DNA of 64,000 nucleotides from Streptomyces sp. SCSIO 30461 (GCF_037023745.1 NZ_CP146101.1:3898001-3962000); one strand, 5' to 3'; shown: positions 1 through 8,904, counted from the first letter of the stretch. The notes: a model not told the origin generated them from the sequence alone. Made by a program: numbers and translations.

Positions 1-2653
1 GCTGTCCGGTGATGTGGGCGCCCCACAGGGACTTGTCGCGCGGGTTCATGCGCAGCGCGTCGAGCAGCGCCTCGCCCTCCGGCTCCTCGGCTTGGAGCAG
101 CAGGAGGTTCCCGGTGAACCGGCGGTCGGGGTAGTAGCCCTTGAGCAGGCCGTGATTGTGCTGCCACAGGTCGAGGAAGCCTTGGTCCCGCAGCATCTTC
201 GGGTCCACGCCCCGCACCGCGGCGGCCTCGAACAGCACGGGGAAGATCGCCTCGAACTCCTCCGGGTCCAGGTACCCGCCCAGGTACGTCTCGGGCACAT
301 GGGCGTCGAGCATGAACAGCAGCTCGACGCGTTCGCCGGCCCGCTGCAGCTGGAGCGCCATCTCGAACGCCACGTTCCCGCCGAAGGAGTAGCCGCCGAG
401 GCGGTAGGGGCCCTGCGGCTGCTCCCGGCGGATCCACTCGACGTAGAGCGCCGCCAGTTCGCGCAGTGTGCCGGGCCGCAGGGCCGGGTCGGAGGGGAAG
501 GACAGTGCGCGCAGCGGCGCACCCGGCGGTGTCCGGTCGGCAAGACGGAAGTAGAGGAAGCTGGTGCCGCCCGCCGGCGGGACCAGGTAGACGGGCGTGC
601 CCTCACCCTCGCGTACCGCCGTGATCCCGCTGTACGCCGCCGAGGTGCCGGAGAGCTTCGAGCGGATGTGGGCCGTCATCTCGTCGGGCGTGCGCAGCCG
701 GGCGAACTCGTCGAAGTCGAGATCGATCCCGAACACGCCCCGCAGCGTGGTGACGACCTCCACGGCGAGCATGGAGTCCCCGCCGAGGTCGTAGAAGTCG
801 TCGTCGGGGGCGATCTGGACCATCCCCAGGCCCTGTTCGAGGGTCTCGACCACGCGCTCCAGCACGTCGTCGTCGGCCGTCTCCACGACGGCGGCGACGA
901 CGGGCTCCGCGGCCCCCGCCGCGGGGGATTCGACGGGGGCCGCAGCCGCCACCGCATCGGCCCGGTTCTCGGGCTGGATCCAGTGGCGCTCCTGCCGGAA
1001 GGGGTAGCCCGGCAGGGAGATCTTGAGGGCAGGGCCGTGGACCCAGCCGTCCGCGGGCAGCGCGGACACCGGCTGCGCCCCGGCGAGCAGCGCGTCGAGT
1101 CCCGCACGCAGCTCGTCGTGGTCGGCCGCGTCGATCAAGTGCCGCACGGGCAGCAGGGCCCGGCCCGTGAACAGCGTGTAGGCGATGTCCCGCACGGCCG
1201 CCGGCTCCGGTGCGTCCAGGAGTGCGCGCAGCGCCCGGGCCTGGGCCGTCAGCGCCTCGGCGTCCCGTGCGGACAGGACGACCGGGTAGCGGACCCCGGG
1301 CTGTCCGGCGGGCGGTTCCTCGCGCACGGGCGGGGCGGTGAGCACGGCGTGTGCGTTCGTGCCGCCGAGTCCGAAGGAGCTGACCGCCGCCGCCAGGAGG
1401 GGAGCGTCCGCGGAGCGGTCCACGGACTCGGTGGGCACGTCGTAGGGCTGGCTGTCGAGCCGCAGATGCGGGTTGGGGGTGGCGTAGTTGATCTGGCGCG
1501 GCACCTTCTGGCGGAAGAGCGCGAGCGCCGCCTTGATCAGACCCGTCACGCCGGCCGCCGCGTCGAGGTGCCCGATGTTGGCCTTGAGGCTGCCTATCTT
1601 GCAGTCCGGGGCGGGGCCGCCGGCCTCCTGGTAGGCGACGCTGAGCGCGCGCAGTTCGAGCGGGTCACCGACGGGTGTTCCGGTGCCGTGGGTCTCGACG
1701 TACCCGACGTGCGATGCGGGGACTCCCGACGCCTCGACGGCCGCCCGGATGACCGCCCGCTGTCCCTCCGGGCCGGGCGCGGTGAAGCCGATCTTGTCCG
1801 AGCCGTCATTGTTGACGGCCGAGCCCTGGATGACGGCGTAGACGCGGTCGCCGTCCGCCAGGGCGTCGGCGAGCCGCTTGAGGACGACGACGCCGCAGCC
1901 GTTGCCCTTGACCGTGCCGGCGGATTCGGTGTCGAAGACACGGCACTGGCCGTCGCGGGAGAGGATGCCGCCCTCTTGGTACTCGTAGCCCGCCGTCTGC
2001 GGGAAGGTGATGCTGACGCCGCCCGCGAGTGCCGCCCGCACCTCACCGCGCGCCAGTGCCTGGCAGGCCAGGTGGACGGCGGTCAGCGAGCTGGAGCAGG
2101 CGCTCTGCACGGTCATGCTGGGGCCGCGCAGGTCGAGCTTGTACGAGACCCGGGTGGCCAGGAAGTCCTTGTCGTTGCCCAGCAGTACCGGGTACGAGAG
2201 TGCGGCGTCGGCGTACTCCGCCGAGCGCAGCACGTTGGCGATCAGATACGTGCTCATGCTGGTGCTGGCGAAGACGCCCACCGGGCCGCCCGCGTGCTGC
2301 GGGGCCAGGCCGGCGTCCTCCAGGGCCTGCCAGGCGCAGGTCAGGAAGACCCGGTGCTGAGGGTCCATGAGGCGGGCGTCGCGCTGGGTGACGCCGAAGA
2401 AGCCGGCGTCGAAGAGGTCCGCGTCCGCGAGGTCCGCGCCCCGCGGGACCCGGCCGGGGGAGGCGATGTCCTGCGGGGCGACCCCCGCGTCGGCCATCTC
2501 CTCGTCGGAGAACCGGCGGACGGACTCGACACCGTCCAGCAGGCCCTGCCACAGCTCGTCCGTCGTCGCCGCGCCGGGGAAGCGGCCCGCCATTCCGACG
2601 ACGGCCACCGCCTTGCCGGACGCTTCGGGCATCGACCGAGTGGTCTGGTTCAT
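1..2653 (-). CDS. AT-less type I PKS protein, KS-ACP-TE (partial, runs off the left edge)
   Basis: Polyketide synthase protein with ketosynthase, carrier and thioesterase domains; about 884 residues lie in the window and the C-terminus is outside. The KS (about residues 12-440) has the active-site Cys in SACSSS near residue 186, ETHGTGT and IGHLDAAAG. About 150 linker residues follow, ending in a post-AT-like LPGYPFRQERHW, with no acyltransferase domain between. A carrier domain has DLGGDSM (Ser near 625), and a type I thioesterase has GYSFGG near 755. The ATG overlaps the TGA of the NRPS gene (ATGA), so the two are translationally coupled and this is probably the last, chain-releasing module. 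Lack of AT implies a discrete trans-acting AT, not seen here, or chain elongation with an unusual loading route. Confidence 0.9.
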   Translation of the reverse strand, partial: MNQTTRSMPEASGKAVAVVGMAGRFPGAATTDELWQGLLDGVESVRRFSDEEMADAGVAPQDIASPGRVPRGADLADADLFDAGFFGVTQRDARLMDPQHRVFLTCAWQALEDAGLAPQHAGGPVGVFASTSMSTYLIANVLRSAEYADAALSYPVLLGNDKDFLATRVSYKLDLRGPSMTVQSACSSSLTAVHLACQALARGEVRAALAGGVSITFPQTAGYEYQEGGILSRDGQCRVFDTESAGTVKGNGCGVVVLKRLADALADGDRVYAVIQGSAVNNDGSDKIGFTAPGPEGQRAVIRAAVEASGVPASHVGYVETHGTGTPVGDPLELRALSVAYQEAGGPAPDCKIGSLKANIGHLDAAAGVTGLIKAALALFRQKVPRQINYATPNPHLRLDSQPYDVPTESVDRSADAPLLAAAVSSFGLGGTNAHAVLTAPPVREEPPAGQPGVRYPVVLSARDAEALTAQARALRALLDAPEPAAVRDIAYTLFTGRALLPVRHLIDAADHDELRAGLDALLAGAQPVSALPADGWVHGPALKISLPGYPFRQERHWIQPENRADAVAAAAPVESPAAGAAEPVVAAVVETADDDVLERVVETLEQGLGMVQIAPDDDFYDLGGDSMLAVEVVTTLRGVFGIDLDFDEFARLRTPDEMTAHIRSKLSGTSAAYSGITAVREGEGTPVYLVPPAGGTSFLYFRLADRTPPGAPLRALSFPSDPALRPGTLRELAALYVEWIRREQPQGPYRLGGYSFGGNVAFEMALQLQRAGERVELLFMLDAHVPETYLGGYLDPEEFEAIFPVLFEAAAVRGVDPKMLRDQGFLDLWQHNHGLLKGYYPDRRFTGNLLLLQAEEPEGEALLDALRMNPRDKSLWGAHITGQ

Positions 2654-5600
2654 CGGCTGTCCCCTCGCACGACGTCGACGTGCGCCGCGAGCCGGCGCAC
2701 CGTGGTGTGTGTGTAGAGCTCGATCATTTCCAGGTCCGGTGCGTGCAGGTGTTCCTGAAGCAGCCGGTGGACCTCGACGACGTGCATGGAGGAGCCGCCG
2801 ATGTCGAAGAAGTTGTCTTCGGGGCCGATCTCGATCCCGGGGAGCACCTGTTTCCAGATGGCGCGGACCGCGGCCTCCGTGTCGCTGCCGGGCCCGCCGG
2901 GTGCGGCGGCCACGCCTCGCTCCCTGTCCGCTCCTGGGTGCTCGGGCCAGGGCAGCGCCGTGTCGTCCACCTTGCCGTTGATGGTCAGGGGGAGCGAAGT
3001 GGCGCGGACGAGCTGCGTGGGCACCATGTACGAGGGCAGCTTCTCCCTGAGGGCCCGCACGATCGTGCGGGTCTCGGGCAGGCTCAGACCGGCCGCGAAG
3101 GCGACCAGGTGCGGATGGTCCGGGTCGCGTTCGTCGAGCCGGACGGCGCACTCGCGCACGCCGGGCACCGCGAGCAACGCCGTCTCGATCTCACCGAGTT
3201 CGATGCGGAAGCCGCGCAGCTGTACCTGCTTGTCGATCCGCCCGAGGTGCACGAGCGTGCCGTCGGGCCGCACCACGCCGAGGTCGCCGCTGCGGTAGAC
3301 CTGCTGACCGCCGTGAACGGGGAAGCGTTCGGCTGTCAGCTCCGGCAGGCCGAGGTAGCCGAGGGAGACGCCTGCGCCGCCGACGACCATCTCGCCGGGG
3401 ACGCCCGGCGGGCAGACGTTGCCGTCCTGGTCGGCGATCGTCACGGTCAGGTCGGGCAGGGGCCGGCCGATCGCCGAAAGGGTCTCCGTTCGGGCGCTTT
3501 CCGGGGTGACCGGGTGGTAGGTGACATGCACGGTCGTCTCGGTGATGCCGTACATGTTCACCAGCCGCGCCCGCTCGCCCATAACCTCGTACCAGGCGTT
3601 CAGGGAGGAGAACCGCAGTGCCTCGCCGCCGAAGATCACGTAGCGCACGGCGAGCCGCTCGGCGTCGCCCTGGTCGAGGACCTTCAGGAGCTGGCCGAAG
3701 GCGGAGGGGGTCTGGTTGAGGACCGTGACCTGCTCCCGGACGAGGAACTCCCGGAACTGGTCGGGTGACTTGGCGCAGTCCTCCGGGACGACGGCCAGCC
3801 GGCCTCCGTACAGCAGCGCGCCGAAGATCTCCCAGACGGAGAAGTCGAAGGCGTACGAGTGGAACAGGCTCCAGGTGTCCTGCGGGCCGAAGCCGAAGTG
3901 GCCCTCGCTGGAGCGCATCAGACGCATCACGTTGCGGTGGGTCACCTGGACGCCCTTGGGGCGGCCGGTGGAACCGGAGGTGAAGATGATGTACGCGCAG
4001 GCGTCCGGGTCCTGCGGCACCGTCTGGGCCGCGGCGGGCGCGTCGGCGGAAAGGGGCGCGAGCATCTCCCGCGCGTCCAGGAAGCGGGCGACGGGTGAGG
4101 GCCAGTGCTCCTCGTCGACCACGATCGGCAGCCCGTCCGGGAAGCTCTCCAGGATCGAGGTGATCCGGGAGACCGGGGAGTGCGGGTCGAGCGGGACGTA
4201 GACCTTGCCCGCCTTGAGCGTGGCGAGGATGACGGCGATCAGGTCGACTCCGCGCCGCATGGCGATGCCGACATGGGAGCCGTCGGTCGAGGCGGCCAGC
4301 CGCGTGGCGATGCGGGCCGCCCGTTCGTCGAGCTCGGCGTACGTCAGCTCATCGGCGCCGTCGCTCACCGCGATGCGCTGCGGGCGTTCCCGCGCCGTCC
4401 GCTCGAACCAGGCGGCGAGCGACGGCGGCACCGCGAAGGGCTCGCCGCCGGAGTCCGGGTTGACCAGGGCGAACAGTTCGCGCTCGGCCTCGTCCGACAG
4501 AGCCGGGATCTCCTCGATGCGCTGTTTGGGGTCCTGCGCCACCACTGTGAGGACCTGGCGCATCACCCCCATGGGATCGGTGAGCCACTGCTCGTCGCTG
4601 CACTCGGCGTTGAGGATGAAGGCGGTCCCGGAGTCCTCGACGTTCATCGAGAGCGGGTACTTCACCAGTCGGCGCGCGAGAGGGACGGGCGTCACCGTGC
4701 AGTCCGGCAGCCTGAAGCGCAGCTGCTCCTTGTAGTACGTGAAGGTGTTGTCGGGGGCGAGCAGGGCGCCGGCCAGCCGGGGGTTGACCTGGCGGGCGTG
4801 GGCTCCCAGGTCGAAGCCCTGGTGGCGCAGCATGCCCACGCTGGCCGACTGCACGGTCCGGCACAGCTCCTCGAAGGTGCCGTGCTCGGTGAGGTCCACC
4901 GCGAGCGGGAGGGTGTTGACGAAGTAGCCGAAGGCCTGGCGCTGGCGCAGTCCGCGCCGGTTGGCCAGCGGGATGCCGGTGACGAGCTCACGTCCGCCGG
5001 TGACCCGGGCGTACGTGACGAGGTAGGCGGCGAGGAAGAACGCGAAGGGGGTGCAGCCCAGTTCCTTGGTGCGGGAACGGACCAGCTCGCCCAGCTCCGC
5101 GTCGAGTTCGAGGGTGCGCTCCTCGCCCAGGATCGCGCCGGAGGAGTCGCGGCGGCCCTGGAGACGGTCGTCGCCGAGGGTAGTCAGTCCCGCGAGCCGG
5201 CCGGCGAAGAAGTCGAGGGCGTCGGCACTGGCGGTGACGGGCTTGACGAGCGTCGCCGGATCGTCCTGGGTGGACGGCGAGAGCTCCGCCTGAGGGTCGG
5301 CATAGACCCGCTCCAACTCAGCGATGAAGTTGAAGAAGCTGTAGCCGTCGTTGACGAGGTGGGAGAAGACTAAGGTGGCGTAGACCGCCTCGTCGTCCTG
5401 GAAGACGCGGAAGTCGTACTGGCGCTCGCCGGGCGGAATCGGGGTGTCACTGCGCCCGGCGAGATCCAGGGCGAGCGACTCCTCGGCGTTTCCCGGCAGG
5501 ACGGTGAGCGGGACGAGGGCGTCGGGGTCTTCGTAGGGCTCGCGGTGGACGGCGTACACAACGCCCTCGCGGGACTCGAACACGGTGTTGAGGGCTCGGA

Positions 5601-5769
5601 TGCCGCGGGCGACCCGGTCGAGCGCGGTACGCAGCCGCTGAGCGTCGGGCCGGCCGGTAACGCGGAAAAGTCCGGTGAGGTTGAAGGAGGCGTCGGCCGG
5701 AAACAGCCGGTGATGGGTGAAGAGCTTGGCCTGTGCTGCCGTGGCCGGTGATATCGCCGGTCCCGTCAT
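2650..5769 (-). CDS. NRPS module C-A-PCP, A domain predicted for threonine
   Basis: Nonribosomal peptide synthetase module of 1039 residues. The condensation domain (about 10-430) carries SHLVNDG at 136-142; the usual HHxxxDG has its first His replaced by Ser, while the catalytic second His and DG remain. The adenylation domain (about 440-950) has FTSGSTGRPKG, NMYGITETT, YRSGDLG and NGKVD. Reading the ten specificity positions from these anchors gives D-F-W-N-I-G-M-V-H-K, the known threonine code. The PCP Ser lies in DIGGSSM near residue 993. The start at 5769 is chosen because GGGGGAA sits 7 nt upstream; an in-frame ATG at 5784 lacks such a site. The reading frame stays open far upstream, but that part is antisense to the reductase and synthase genes. 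Confidence 0.93.
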   Translation of the reverse strand: MTGPAISPATAAQAKLFTHHRLFPADASFNLTGLFRVTGRPDAQRLRTALDRVARGIRALNTVFESREGVVYAVHREPYEDPDALVPLTVLPGNAEESLALDLAGRSDTPIPPGERQYDFRVFQDDEAVYATLVFSHLVNDGYSFFNFIAELERVYADPQAELSPSTQDDPATLVKPVTASADALDFFAGRLAGLTTLGDDRLQGRRDSSGAILGEERTLELDAELGELVRSRTKELGCTPFAFFLAAYLVTYARVTGGRELVTGIPLANRRGLRQRQAFGYFVNTLPLAVDLTEHGTFEELCRTVQSASVGMLRHQGFDLGAHARQVNPRLAGALLAPDNTFTYYKEQLRFRLPDCTVTPVPLARRLVKYPLSMNVEDSGTAFILNAECSDEQWLTDPMGVMRQVLTVVAQDPKQRIEEIPALSDEAERELFALVNPDSGGEPFAVPPSLAAWFERTARERPQRIAVSDGADELTYAELDERAARIATRLAASTDGSHVGIAMRRGVDLIAVILATLKAGKVYVPLDPHSPVSRITSILESFPDGLPIVVDEEHWPSPVARFLDAREMLAPLSADAPAAAQTVPQDPDACAYIIFTSGSTGRPKGVQVTHRNVMRLMRSSEGHFGFGPQDTWSLFHSYAFDFSVWEIFGALLYGGRLAVVPEDCAKSPDQFREFLVREQVTVLNQTPSAFGQLLKVLDQGDAERLAVRYVIFGGEALRFSSLNAWYEVMGERARLVNMYGITETTVHVTYHPVTPESARTETLSAIGRPLPDLTVTIADQDGNVCPPGVPGEMVVGGAGVSLGYLGLPELTAERFPVHGGQQVYRSGDLGVVRPDGTLVHLGRIDKQVQLRGFRIELGEIETALLAVPGVRECAVRLDERDPDHPHLVAFAAGLSLPETRTIVRALREKLPSYMVPTQLVRATSLPLTINGKVDDTALPWPEHPGADRERGVAAAPGGPGSDTEAAVRAIWKQVLPGIEIGPEDNFFDIGGSSMHVVEVHRLLQEHLHAPDLEMIELYTHTTVRRLAAHVDVVRGDSR

Positions 5770-5804
5770 TGTGTTTTCCCCCATGAAGGTCTTGCCGTGA
5801 GCGT

Positions 5805-6584
5805 TCAGTGGCCGGTCTTGCTGATGTCCCACGCGAACCGCCGCGAGAGTGGCCGGGGCAGGTGGCGCAGGCCCCAGGCGGCGGTCTTGTACCGCAGGCT
5901 CGGGATGCTGAGCACCTTGCCCTTGCGCAGGTCGCGCAGGGCCGAGCGGACGACGTCGTCGGAGTGGAGCCAGAGCCAGGGCGGCGGGAAGGTGGTCGGG
6001 ATGCCGGCCCTCTGGTGGAACTCGGTGCGGGTGTAGCCGGGCAGGAGCGCCATCATCCGCACGCCCGCGGCGCGCACCTGCTGTGAGACGGCCAGCGATT
6101 CGGTGAAGCCGATGATCCAGGCCTTGCTCGCGGGGTACGTGGAGCTCAGCCAGGCGGGGCCGAGTCCCGCGACGCTGGCGACGTTGATGATCGATCCCGA
6201 GCACCGCTCGGTCATCTCGCTCAACGCGGCGTCGGTGAGCCGCAGCACGGCCCGTACGTTGAGGTCGAGGAGGCGTTCCTCGGCCTGGATGCCGGTCTCC
6301 AGGAACGAGTTCTCGTAGCCGATGCCGGCGTTGTTGACGAGCAGGTCGACGACCGGTTCGGCCGCGAGCCTGGCCGTGACCCGCGCGCAGCCCTCGTCGG
6401 TGGTGAGGTCGGCGGGCAGGACTTCGGTGCCGACGCCGTGACCGGCCTGGAGGAGATCGGCGTGCTCCTTCAGGTCCCTCTCCGATCGTGCGACGAGGAC
6501 CAGCTCGTAGCCCTGTTCCGCCAGGGCCCGGGTGAACGACTTGCCGAGGCCGGCCGTCGCTCCCGTGATCAGTGCAGTGGGCAT
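5805..6584 (-). CDS. Short-chain dehydrogenase/reductase (DltE/ketosphinganine-reductase-like)
   Basis: NAD(P)H-dependent oxidoreductase of 259 residues. It shows the Rossmann motif TGATAGLG at the N-terminus, NNAG, a catalytic Ser in the INVASV segment and YPASK as the YxxxK pair. It lies between the alpha-oxoamine synthase (30-nt gap) and the NRPS (35-nt gap) on the same strand, so one transcript is likely. By analogy with serine palmitoyltransferase followed by 3-ketosphinganine reductase, it may reduce the amino-ketone made by the upstream enzyme to an amino-alcohol. That assignment is inferred from neighbourhood; the fold is clear. Confidence 0.9.
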   Translation of the reverse strand: MPTALITGATAGLGKSFTRALAEQGYELVLVARSERDLKEHADLLQAGHGVGTEVLPADLTTDEGCARVTARLAAEPVVDLLVNNAGIGYENSFLETGIQAEERLLDLNVRAVLRLTDAALSEMTERCSGSIINVASVAGLGPAWLSSTYPASKAWIIGFTESLAVSQQVRAAGVRMMALLPGYTRTEFHQRAGIPTTFPPPWLWLHSDDVVRSALRDLRKGKVLSIPSLRYKTAAWGLRHLPRPLSRRFAWDISKTGH

Positions 6585-6614
6585 GTGATGTCTCAGCTCG
6601 GGTCGGAGGGGCGG

Positions 6615-7799
6615 TCAGACCCGCGCGGGAGCGCGGAGCACCTGGTCGCGGACCGCGCGGAATCCGTCGACCGCCCGCTGCAGCTGGTCCTCGGTCTGTA
6701 CGGCGGTGTAGCTGGTGCGCAGCCGGGGCGAAGCAGCCGGTGGCAGCACGGCGTTGACGTACACGCCCTGCTCGATGAGGAGATTCCAGGCGAGCAGCGT
6801 GCTGATGTCGTCGCCGGTCTCGACGGGCACGATCGGCGTCTCGCTCGCGCCCACCTCGTAGCCCAGGGTGGTCAGTTCGCGCCGCATGAAGTCCGCGTTG
6901 CCGGCGACCGTGCTGCAACGCCAGGGCTCGGCCTGCAGGATGCGCAGCGACTCCAGGGCGGCGGCCGTGTTGGAGGGGCTGGCACTCGCGGAGAACATCA
7001 GGCTGCGAGCGTTGTGGCGCAGGTAGTCGATCACGGTTTCGTCGCCGAGTATCGCGCCGCCGATCGAGCCGAACGCCTTGGAGAAGGTGAGGGTGATCAG
7101 CGGGACGTCGGCGGTGAGCCCGAAGTGCGATCCGGTGCCGCGGCCCTTGTCGAGCACGCCGCCGCCGTGGGCGTCGTCCACGAGCAGTGTGGCCCCGAAC
7201 CGGCCGCATACATCGACGAGTTCGGGCAGGGGGCAGAGGTCCCCCTCCATGCTGTAGACGCCGTCGACGACGACCATGCAGTTGTTGCTCTCGGCGACGC
7301 GGGCGAGCTTGTCGGCGAGTTCGGCGGTGTCGTTGTGCGCGAACCACTGGATCTTGGCTCGGCTCAGCCGCGTGGCGTCGATGAGGGAGGCGTGGGCTTC
7401 CTTGTCCAGGAAGACGATGTCGCCGGGCCCGCACAGTCCGGCGATCGCACCGAGGTTGGCCTGGTAGCCGGTGGCCAGGACGAGGGCGGCGGGCTTTCCG
7501 AAGAACTGGGCGAGCTCACGCTCCAACTGGTCGTGCAGCTCGAGGTTTCCGTTGAGGAACCGGGAGCCCGTGCAGCCCGCTCCGTAGCGCTCCGCTGCCC
7601 GGGCGGCGGCCTGTATCACCCGGGGGTCGGTGGAAAGACCCAGGTAGTCGTTGGAGCCGCACATGACGACCTCGCGGCCGTCCGCCATGCGTGCGGTGCC
7701 CGCGTCGCGGCCGTCGAAGTTGAGGAAGTAGGGGTAGAGGCCCGCGGATTTCAACTCATTGGGCCGGTTGTAGGAGGTGCACTTGTCGATGACGCTCAC
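6615..7799 (-). CDS. PLP-dependent alpha-oxoamine synthase (KAPA synthase / serine palmitoyltransferase family)
   Basis: Enzyme of 394 residues expected to condense an amino acid decarboxylatively with an acyl thioester, giving an alpha-amino ketone. Family marks are SNDYLGL, GAGCTGSR, the DKEAHAS histidine, VDDAHGGGVLD and the PLP lysine in TFSKAFGSIGG near residue 240. Length matches stand-alone AONS/SPT enzymes; no fused carrier protein is present. It starts at GTG 7799 with GAGGGA upstream, and GTGA overlaps the stop of a small ORF. Such enzymes occur in biosynthetic clusters (for example prodiginine and alaremycin pathways). Which amino acid and acyl donor are used cannot be read from sequence. 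Confidence 0.92.
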   Translation of the reverse strand: MSVIDKCTSYNRPNELKSAGLYPYFLNFDGRDAGTARMADGREVVMCGSNDYLGLSTDPRVIQAAARAAERYGAGCTGSRFLNGNLELHDQLERELAQFFGKPAALVLATGYQANLGAIAGLCGPGDIVFLDKEAHASLIDATRLSRAKIQWFAHNDTAELADKLARVAESNNCMVVVDGVYSMEGDLCPLPELVDVCGRFGATLLVDDAHGGGVLDKGRGTGSHFGLTADVPLITLTFSKAFGSIGGAILGDETVIDYLRHNARSLMFSASASPSNTAAALESLRILQAEPWRCSTVAGNADFMRRELTTLGYEVGASETPIVPVETGDDISTLLAWNLLIEQGVYVNAVLPPAASPRLRTSYTAVQTEDQLQRAVDGFRAVRDQVLRAPARV

Positions 7800-7996
7800 A
7801 ATTCATCCCTCTGACGTCTTGAAAGTGGCATGGATGTGCTTAGGCGCGGAATGCGGAGCTCGACTTCCCGCATGACCCTGCCGAGGATTTCGGGCAAGGT
7901 GGCCAACTCCCATTCGTCTGACACATGGAAGGTGTCGTGGGAGGCGACGGTGCACGGGTGCTGAGTCTCCGCGGCTTTCTCGCGGAGCGGATCCAT
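7796..7996 (-). CDS. Small hypothetical protein coupled to the alpha-oxoamine synthase
   Basis: A 66-residue ORF beginning MDPLREKAAETQ, rich in charged residues and without a family I recognise. Its TGA overlaps the GTG of the synthase gene by four bases, which suggests translational coupling and favours a real gene. The frame also stays open for about 30 codons upstream of this ATG (…HFHASPYLAFLETL…) to a TAG near 8088, without ATG or GTG. It could therefore be the C-terminal part of a roughly 95-residue protein whose N-terminus is in the neighbouring frame. A TTG at 7999 is an alternative start. Confidence 0.45.
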   Translation of the reverse strand: MDPLREKAAETQHPCTVASHDTFHVSDEWELATLPEILGRVMREVELRIPRLSTSMPLSRRQRDEL

Positions 7997-8082
7997 CAAC
8001 GTTTCCAGGAATGCCAGATAAGGCGATGCGTGGAAGTGGTGTCGCAGATTGCGTAGGCAACCGCAGATGCGGCCTTGGCCAT
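7996..8082 (-). CDS. Putative 28-residue leader or N-terminal fragment
   Basis: ATG at 8082 is preceded by GGGGGA six bases upstream, the best ribosome site of the operon head. The peptide begins MAKAASAVAYAICDT and stops in a TGATG that overlaps the next ATG by one base. It may be a short leader that feeds ribosomes into the downstream genes. Alternatively it is the true N-terminus of the downstream small ORF, separated by a frameshift: both frames read plausibly and together would give about 95 residues. Too short for homology reasoning. Confidence 0.35.
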   Translation of the reverse strand: MAKAASAVAYAICDTTSTHRLIWHSWKR

Positions 8083-8401
8083 TCTATTCCCCCATGGAAT
8101 GCTGCCGAAGTCTTCGTCCGCGAGCATGCGCGGAGGACGAAGAGGGCGATGCGAGTGTGCCGCGGCGCGGTGCCGCAGCTCGAAGGGCCGTTCCCTCTCG
8201 CCCGGAACGATCCGACTCGTTCCACCGTAAGTGGGTGACGCGGGCCCGTCAAGTGAAGAAACCTGTGAGCGGGGAGGTTTTGTATGCGGCGTTGGTGCCC
8301 GTGGTTGCGACTGGCTGTACTTCTTGCCCTTGCAGCTTTGGAGCAGCTAACTTCACACGGCACCGCATGCTCCTGGGCGTTCCAGCGTACTCAGAAGGGG
8401 A
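8083..8401. promoter_or_regulatory. Divergent intergenic region between the minus-strand operon and the SRPBCC gene
   Basis: About 320 bases without a convincing gene separate the oppositely transcribed biosynthetic operon and the SRPBCC/desaturase pair, so promoters for both must lie here. I could not pick out a convincing -10/-35 pair or operator; base composition is less GC-rich near 8230-8400. Confidence 0.5.
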
Positions 8402-8404
8402 ATG

Positions 8405-8881
8405 ATGCAACGTCAGATGAAGCTTGAGCAAAGCGTTTTCGTGAAGGCCTCGCAAGTGGAGCTCTATGATTCCGTTTCCGAGGTAAGGGCGATGGGCAAG
8501 TACAGCCCCGAATGCCGGGTGGTCCTGGGGCCGCGCGGCTCCGTCGCGGCCGGCCGGAGTTTCATCGGCCTAAACCGCAAGGGCCCATTCGTCTGGTTTA
8601 CTTGGTGCCGCGTCGTACACGCCGAGCCGTCGGAGCGGTTCACGTTCGATGTGTACGCGTTCGGCCTGCCCGTGGCCCGCTGGGGCTATCGCTTCACGCC
8701 CGAGGCCGACGGCACCAGGGTCACCGAATCCTGGGAGGACCTGCGGACAGGCCGTGGGGCCCGTGTCACCGAACTGCTCGGTCTCATCTTCACCGGAACG
8801 CCCGCGGAACGCCGCGCTGGACTCAACCGCGCGGACATGCGCACCACCCTTCTTCGGCTGAAGCACGCCGTGGAGCGATGA
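8405..8881 (+). CDS. SRPBCC (START/polyketide cyclase-like) family protein
   Basis: Protein of 158 residues with the helix-grip signature pattern: N-terminal VFVKASQVELYDSVSE, central strands and a C-terminal amphipathic helix ending NRADMRTTLLRLKHAVE. The family binds hydrophobic ligands and includes polyketide cyclases and lipid carriers; the exact role here is unknown. AGAAGG lies 6 bases before ATG 8405; the adjacent ATG at 8402 is too close to it. The gene is followed at once by the desaturase, whose possible upstream ATG overlaps the stop, so the pair is probably one transcript. Confidence 0.75.
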   Translation: MQRQMKLEQSVFVKASQVELYDSVSEVRAMGKYSPECRVVLGPRGSVAAGRSFIGLNRKGPFVWFTWCRVVHAEPSERFTFDVYAFGLPVARWGYRFTPEADGTRVTESWEDLRTGRGARVTELLGLIFTGTPAERRAGLNRADMRTTLLRLKHAVER

Positions 8882-8904
8882 ACCTTCCGAGAGAGGCGAC
8901 AGCC

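Noticed and set aside
14..2716. A 900-codon open frame on the plus strand opposite the PKS gene
   Set aside because: The minus strand encodes a KS-ACP-TE protein with all motifs; the plus frame is antisense, an effect of GC-rich codons.
5770..7434. Extension of the NRPS frame to 1594 residues
   Set aside because: The extra N-terminus is antisense-free shadow of the reductase and synthase genes in another frame; a good ribosome site sits at 5769.
8878..8904. Earlier desaturase start overlapping the SRPBCC stop
   Set aside because: ATG 8878 would add nine unconserved residues, while ATG 8905 has its own GAGAGG site; kept only as an alternative.
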